From Ditylenchus dipsaci (Eukaryota > Nematoda > Chromadorea > Rhabditida > Anguinidae): 64,000 nt of DNA. How positions within the stretch are numbered: position 1 is the first letter of the stretch; every line of letters starts with the position of its first letter. Under the pieces are notes generated by a model, which searched no databases, was not told the DNA's origin, and was given only the letters and a program-made list of their open reading frames with translations. Position numbers and translations under genes: made by a program. The stretch spans positions 49,333 to 113,332 of the forward strand of contig SADC01000300.1 in the NCBI GenBank assembly GCA_004194705.1, written 5' to 3'. Below, in pieces: positions 58,845 through 64,000 of the stretch.

Positions 58845-58948
58845 AATGAGAAACAAATTCAAATTTTTTTTGTCTTCATCTGAAAAACTGGTGCCCGGGA
58901 ATTCAAACATTTGAAATCAGACTTATTGGCGTGGGCATGCCCCTTTAA
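58845..58948 (-). repeat. aaaggggcatgcccacgcc repeat, right copy (inverted)
   Basis: Inverse of 44410-44520. Adjacent at 58950-59010 is a further inverted pair, cgagacaaccttcctta / taaggaaggttg...gttgtctcg. Confidence 0.8.
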
Positions 58949-59009
58949 CGAGACAACCTTCCTTAACTACACACCCCCTTTAAGGAAGGTTGAAAAGTTG
59001 TCTCGAGCG

Positions 59010-59589
59010 GAAAATCAATGCGAACCAATTTGCTTCTCATCCTCCGATATAACAACACCATCTTCATCAGTAAATATCAAACAGTCTCACGATTTTTTGA
59101 ATCACCACATCAATATTTTGAAATTTTGCAAGTCAAATAAAACAACTGCACCATGGCTTGATGGGAAACTCATTTTTTTATTTTGAACTTCTTACAACCA
59201 GAAGCGACATTTAAGGGTGAGCGGTGGTTATAGTCTTGCAGCTAGACTGGTAAGCGGTCAGATCTTGTCGGTGCCAAGAAGTCTAAGCCTGCGAACCATG
59301 CCTTATCCAGAGTTACAAGTTAGTTATAAAAAATTGAAAATGGTTTATATATTTTAAAAGGCGGGTACCAGGTCAATTCAAATAAGAATTATTTTAAAAT
59401 AAATTTAAGTTAAGTACTCTGCGGGGAATACGTAATCAAAAACACTTCCATTGTTTAATAGCGGCGGCGAACACCGAAAGTTGGTCATCGACTCGATTAC
59501 CACTGAAAATATAAATTTTTTCGTCGACTTTTCCAAAATTTCGTCAAATTTATTCTTGTTTGAATTTCGCTGGTACTCGTCTTTCAAAC
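59010..59589. other. No gene recognised
   Basis: The minus strand near 59040-59130 reads as an acidic stretch with DEDGVVISEDEKQIGSH in shifted frames, reminiscent of the VIVSEDH repeats in the 5018-6175 element, but too short to assign. Confidence 0.4.
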
Positions 59590-60020
59590 TATGGCCAAAT
59601 TTCGGTATACCCCCAGCGGTCAATTTCGGTATACCCCCAGCACTCAATTGAACAACAGGGAGACCAAGGCATATTTTTTACATTTTTTTCAAAAATCTTT
59701 ATATTGTGTCCAAACCATCTTAAACCACTCTTGACCACTCCAATTTATCTCAAACTACCCTAGACCACTCAAATAACCCCGAAACTATCTTTAAACATCC
59801 CAAGTTGACTATCTGATATTTTAAGGCATATAGACGTTTCAAGAATATATCAGTTTTGATAAATTCGAGAAACTTTTCAAATGTAAGTTTGAGACGTTTT
59901 GGACACAATATAAAGATTTTTGAAAAAATGTAAAAAATATGCCTTGGTCCCGCCTGTTGTTCGATTGAGTGCTAAGGGTATACCGAAATTGACCGCTGGG
60001 GGTATACCGAAATTGTACCC
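59590..60020. mobile_element. Foldback element with tttcggtatacccc units
   Basis: Tandem caatttcggtatacccccagc at 59600-59642 mirrors gggtataccgaaattg at 59979-60018; inner arms gaccaaggcatattttttac and tttatattgtgtcc are mirrored at 59897-59950. Confidence 0.8.
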
Positions 60021-60074
60021 AAAATATTCCATCGGCGACGAGAATGCCTCTTTAAAAATCATCGGGAACAAAAT

Positions 60075-60818
60075 TATGGTTCTACCCCGTTTGCGCCCAA
60101 ATTGTTTGCGCCAAAATCATTAAACAAAACCATTACATTTTTAATCAATTAGCTTGCTACATATGTTTTTTATGAGTGATTTCATGGATATTCTTATTTT
60201 TCAGTTAATACTCAAATTGATGCCAGAGAGAAGGTCTACAGTTTGAGCATCAGGTTGTTAATGACCATATTGTTAATGACATACAAAACCCCTAAATTTC
60301 CGGAATCTGGACTTTTTTGAGAACTTTTTAGGTTCTTAGTGAATTTGCGAGTATGGTGATTCACAACCTTATGCTCAAAATGTAGCTCTTCTTTCTGGCA
60401 TCAATTTGAGTACCAACTTGTAAATGAGATTATCCGTAAAATCACTCAGAAAAACCATATGTAGCAATCTAATTAATTAAGACTCTTGATCAAAAAGGCA
60501 TTTAGAGGTACTTTTTGCCCAGTCCATGTTGAAAACAGGGTAAAACAGTCATATGGTCGAGAAAAAAAATGCCCGAAACTCAATTTTTTATTGACCAGAA
60601 CTTAAAAATAATGCCTTTTTTTGAACTTCTGAGGCGATTTTGCGTCGATATAGGGTGTTTGGAAACACTTTTAAAAAATTCCATTTGGGGAGGGGGGGGG
60701 GGGTATACTCCGGTAGGGTCGAAAAACCATATGTAGCAATCTAATTAATTTAAATGTAACGGTTTTGGCTATAACGATTTTGGCGCAAACAATTTAGGCG
60801 CAAATGGGTAGAGCCAAA
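60075..60818. mobile_element. Foldback element with tttgcgccaaa units, nested palindrome
   Basis: Ends tttgcgcccaaattgtttgc / gcaaacaatttaggcgcaaa. A nested inverted repeat at 60165-60475 (gtgattttatgg-type ends, tcaaattgatgccag arms) and a G run at 60690-60703. No coding sequence. Its motif resembles the gcgccaaaattt units of the 822-4908 element. Confidence 0.65.
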
Positions 60819-61034
60819 ATTATATGATATCGAGTGTGGAGATCACGCTCGAATCAAGAAGATAATCCAGATAGATAAAGATGGACGCTTGATGATTTGA
60901 TAATAGCAATCTCAACTCTAGGGCCAGTTTTCGCTAAAGCATATTCGACCAGAATGACAAAAAAGAGCGAGCGAGGAGTTCTGCCTAGAAGGGTCAATGT
61001 CTTGATAGTTTTTTGGCTGTACCCCGAAATTTAA

Positions 61035-61200
61035 GAGGCGATTTACTAAGTGGTCGATTTGCTAAGCGGTCGTTTTGCTAAGAAAAAACTTTAAGCGCGA
61101 TTTGCTAAGAATTCACAATTTAATCGCCAATTTGCTAAATGGTCGTTTTTTGTAAGAATTTTTTTGCTAAGTAGTTGTTTTTGATAAATATCTTGTTTGT
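61035..61200. repeat. Degenerate ttgctaagcggtcg tandem tract
   Basis: About ten units of gatttgctaag/tggtcgttttgctaag, with no matching inverse tract seen in the window. 60819-61035 is unrecognised. Confidence 0.55.
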
Positions 61201-61330
61201 TAAGCTACATCTTTTTCGGTTCGGTTTAATTTCGGGGCACAGACCTAAACCCAAACGATTCAATCCAAACTGAAAAAATTGTGTTCTAAAAACGGTTAAT
61301 TTGAATCGGGGTCTCTACTCTGGACTGATT

Positions 61331-61405
61331 GCACCCAGAGGGATTCGAAACAGTAACCTTGGTGATAAGTATATGAAGTTCATAATATGAACCTCTACGC
61401 CACGT
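61331..61405 (-). repeat. tRNA-derived SINE head
   Basis: Minus strand: A box tggcgtagaggttc at the 5' end and B box gtttcgaatccc about 40 nt later, followed by tctgggtgca. The same 3' end (gaatccacctgggtgca) appears at 61797-61817 in plus orientation, inverted as tgcactcaggtggatttgaa at 61433-61452, and as ggttcgactctcagtgggtg at 62263-62282, so several SINE copies lie here. I cannot fold a full cloverleaf. Confidence 0.5.
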
Positions 61406-61459
61406 AAACACTCAAAGTTATGATAAAGGTATGCACTCAGGTGGATTTGAACCAGCATC

Positions 61460-61786
61460 CGCGGCGGTGGCTATCCAAGTGGTCGTCCACTTGGATCAAA
61501 CAATTTTTTTACGTTTTCGAGTTCCAAAACAATTTCCCTGCACTAATTCGAGCATGCTGAAGATGTTTTGACAGTGGTAAAATCATGTTTTGAGTTATTG
61601 TGAACTCTTGATTTATTAAAATCAAGAACTTACGATATCTGAAAAATTTCTCGATAAAACGTGATTTTAACACTGTCAAACCATCTTCAGCATGCTCGAA
61701 TCAGTTCAGAAAAAATACCTTGGAATCCAAAAACGTGAGAAATTTTTTTTATCCAAGTGGACGACCACTTGGATATCCACCGCCGA
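61460..61786. repeat. cttcagcatgc MITE, copy 4, most complete
   Basis: Ends gcggcggtgg...tatccaagtgg and the inverse ccacttggatatccaccgcc, then tcgtccacttggatcaaa and the mirrored cttcagcatgctcgaat. It is inserted in, or shares ends with, a SINE, because tRNA-like 3' ends flank it in mirror orientation. Confidence 0.75.
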
Positions 61787-61969
61787 GGTTGCTGGTTCGA
61801 ATCCACCTGGGTGCACACTTTATTTTTTACCGTAATTTCAGATATAAAAAGACTAAAAGTTTGACATTTCAGGTCATTTGGGTGAATATACCCCTACTCT
61901 TGAGTTACCTGGATATCAACCTGTCCAGGTTGTACCAACCCTAATTTTGGGATTGGTAGGTAAAATGGG

Positions 61970-62165
61970 GCGTAATCGTTTCGCAATGAAACTTTCGCAA
62001 TAAAATCATTTCGCAACTGCATCTTTTCGCCAATGAGATCACTTCGCCATGCATCTTTTCGCCAATGAGATCACTTCGCCAATGCATCTTTCGCCAATGA
62101 GATCACTTCGCCAATGCATCTTTTGCCAATGGAAATCTCTTCGCCAATACTCTCTTTTCGCGTAT
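61970..62165. repeat. Tandem repeat of tcgccaatgagatcact units
   Basis: About ten units of ttcgccaatgcatctt / ttcgccaatgagatcac, period about 16-31 bp. Confidence 0.75.
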
Positions 62166-62307
62166 ACTTTGATTTCCGTTGGCAAATAAACGATGAGAAG
62201 TGTAAATGTATTTTAACTCTTTAAATGGGGTACACATCCAATAGCGAATAGATGATCTCTCAGGTTCGACTCTCAGTGGGTGCATAACCTATTTTTTTTT
62301 ATTTTAG

Positions 62308-62400
62308 TGATTTGTGTCTAAGGTATGTGGGTGTGCGCATCTCAACCCCAAGCACCAAGCCCTTCGGGGCGCAGGGGCTTGGTTGGTTGGGGCTTTGGTT
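62308..62400. repeat. gtctaaggta hairpin element, partial copy 3
   Basis: gtctaaggtatgtgggtgtg, cgcatctcaa and ggggcgcaggggcttgg match the core of 8640-9275 and 23095-23560; one arm is lost. Confidence 0.65.
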
Positions 62401-62459
62401 AGGGCTTGGTTGGTCAAAAACCCGAACTCTAACTCGATGGCGTTCACGTACATAGAGTT

Positions 62460-62892
62460 AAGCCGCTTTCACAATGGGTCTGGACTGAGTGCGCGACCAG
62501 CTTCCTTTTCGCTGTAACTTTTTTCTTGATTGCGAAAAAAAAAATTCTGCTAGTATTATTTTGTAGCTGAGATTCAGGCTTCAACGATTGAGCTATTCAG
62601 AATTAACATGTGATCGTAAAATTTTAGATAAAAAATGCCCAGTCTGACACTGAGTCTGACATAAATCGGACCACTCAGACGCGAGTGTCAGACTCAGTGT
62701 CAGACTGGTCATTTTAATCTAAAATTTTACGATTACATGTCAATTCTGAATGGATCATGTTGAAGCGCTGAATCTCAGCTACAAAATGATACTAACAGAA
62801 TTTTTTTTTCGCGACAAGAAAAATTACAGCGAAAAGAAAGCCGGGTCGCGGCACTCATTCCTCCCCAGACCCATTGTGAACGCGGCTTTAGA
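62460..62892. mobile_element. Foldback element, agccgctttcacaatgggtc ends
   Basis: Arms of about 190 bp: tttcacaatgggtctgg, gtagctgagattcagg and gatcgtaaaattttaga face their inverses around gtcagactcagtgtcagac units at 62640-62720. The interior is non-coding. Confidence 0.8.
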
Positions 62893-63389
62893 GTCAGAGG
62901 TCGAGCTTGAAATGTTATGTATATAGCTGTGATAGCTCAGAAACTCACCCCAGAGCCATTAAAGCCACTGAAAGTTAGTTAAGGTGGTTGGGGGAAATTA
63001 CGACAAGGAGATCAAATTAATATGACATGAAACCTCGAATTCAACCTCGAACTCTAACTCGAGGTACATGAACACCCTCGAGTTAGATTTAGAGGTAGAT
63101 TCGAGTTAGGATCAGAGGTTTCCACGTAACAAAATCTCGAACTCTAACTCGAACTCTAACTCTAATAACGTGAACAAGCCATAAACAAAGCTTGCGGTGA
63201 TAATTTTCTAGACATTTTTCTCTAATAATTCTCCAAACACTATTTTGCTTCATACCGTTCTAGTAGTTTAGGTCCTGGTTTGCAGACAGCCTTTCAAGGT
63301 AAGGTCTCAGCCTCACCGGAAATACAGGTATTTTTGGACGGCGATAATTCGCGCCAACTTTTTCTTTTGATCAAGGAGAATAAACTTTT

Positions 63390-63665
63390 TAGCACTTTTT
63401 TCAGAAGTTATAACACCATCAGGTAGCACCAAGATTTAGTTTCTAATGAGGTGTCATTTGCTGGAACATGTTTGCGAATGAAGCCAAAAAGTAAAGTATG
63501 AAACGAATCAGGAAATAAACCGTTATTTTCTGATTTGTTTCATACGTTTTACTTTTTTGTGCCACATTTCGCGAACATTGTTTCAGCAATGAACACCTCA
63601 TTTAGAAACTAGAATCTTGTGGCTACCTGATGGTGATTCTTTTCTGAAAAAGTGCTGAAAAATTA
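63390..63665. repeat. Inverted repeat, caccatcaggtagc arms
   Basis: agcacttttttcagaa, accatcaggtagc and aaaaagtaaagtatgaaac are mirrored by gtttcatacgttttac, gctacctgatggtg and ttctgaaaaagtgct. 62893-63390 and 63666-64000 hold short tandem ctcgaactctaa tracts and nothing coding that I can support. Confidence 0.75.
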
Positions 63666-64000
63666 ATCTCTTTTTTAGTCAGTTAGTTAGTAGAGCTCGT
63701 GGGAGTCAAGAAAATATCAAACAGCTTTTGCAAAATATTTGCCTTCTACACTGAGATATAGACCCTCAAAGTCGAGGGGGGGGGTCGCTTATGTGCGGGG
63801 GCGCTTATTAGAGGAAATAAGGTACTCTTAGTTTTGTTCTATGTGTATGAGTTTAAATTTTTTTTAGATGGCTACCGATTAGTTTCACTTACTCGCAGCG
63901 CATAGACTAAAAAAAGTTGGCAGTCACCGAAGCAGAAATCGAAGATGTGTTATACGTGGTTTAGCGTTCTATAATGGCCAAAATGGTTCGCTATGCTTGC

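Overview
This window is eukaryotic nuclear DNA, AT-rich, with short conserved coding exons separated by introns that are packed with inverted-repeat transposons. The host looks like a nematode or a close ecdysozoan relative. The cytochrome c1 carries the stretch [18 protein letters not shown], which I associate with nematode CYC1. A neuropeptide exon carries a W(X6)W-amide peptide that closely resembles the nematode NLP-38 peptides. The long introns suggest a lineage with a larger genome than Caenorhabditis; that is inference.

Host genes, left to right: a Maf-type nucleotide pyrophosphatase (minus, exons at 348-451, 497-628 and 13819-13992, 3' end outside the window); an ABHD18-like alpha/beta hydrolase (plus, 13973-17052) whose first exon lies antisense to the Maf first exon; mitochondrial cytochrome c1 (minus, 18357-24955, first exon not found); the SMC5/6 subunit NSE4 (plus, 28490-34673); a MIP/allatostatin-B/NLP-38-like neuropeptide precursor (minus, 42696-44255); and ribosomal protein S17 (minus, 57872-58505).

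The most striking object is a 12.2 kb Polinton/Maverick-like element at 45611-57807. It has terminal inverted repeats of about 330 bp and is flanked on both sides by AACACA, as expected for the 6-bp Polinton target duplication. It carries a double-jelly-roll major capsid gene, a probable minor capsid gene, a DUF5679-retroviral-type integrase, an A32/FtsK-HerA packaging ATPase, a conserved unknown gene, a protein-primed DNA polymerase B, and a gene for a secreted, furin-site-containing, membrane-anchored glycoprotein that looks like a viral fusion protein. Almost every gene is broken by frameshifts. Several of its genes start with TAA directly before ATG, and two gene pairs diverge from short palindromic TATA-bearing spacers. 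No protease was seen.

Most of the rest is TIR elements and MITEs. At least two foldback elements carry fragments of host genes with introns retained: 822-4908 holds FLYWCH zinc-finger and isoleucyl-tRNA synthetase pieces, and 20799-22853 holds DEAD-box helicase-like pieces. Many of these elements have inverted repeats built from a short motif repeated in tandem. Two hAT-type MITEs have perfect 8-bp target duplications, and three pogo/mariner-type MITEs sit in TA duplications. Single-base frameshifts also occur in conserved, probably essential genes such as RPS17 and NSE4, so at least part of the frameshifting is probably consensus error rather than decay.
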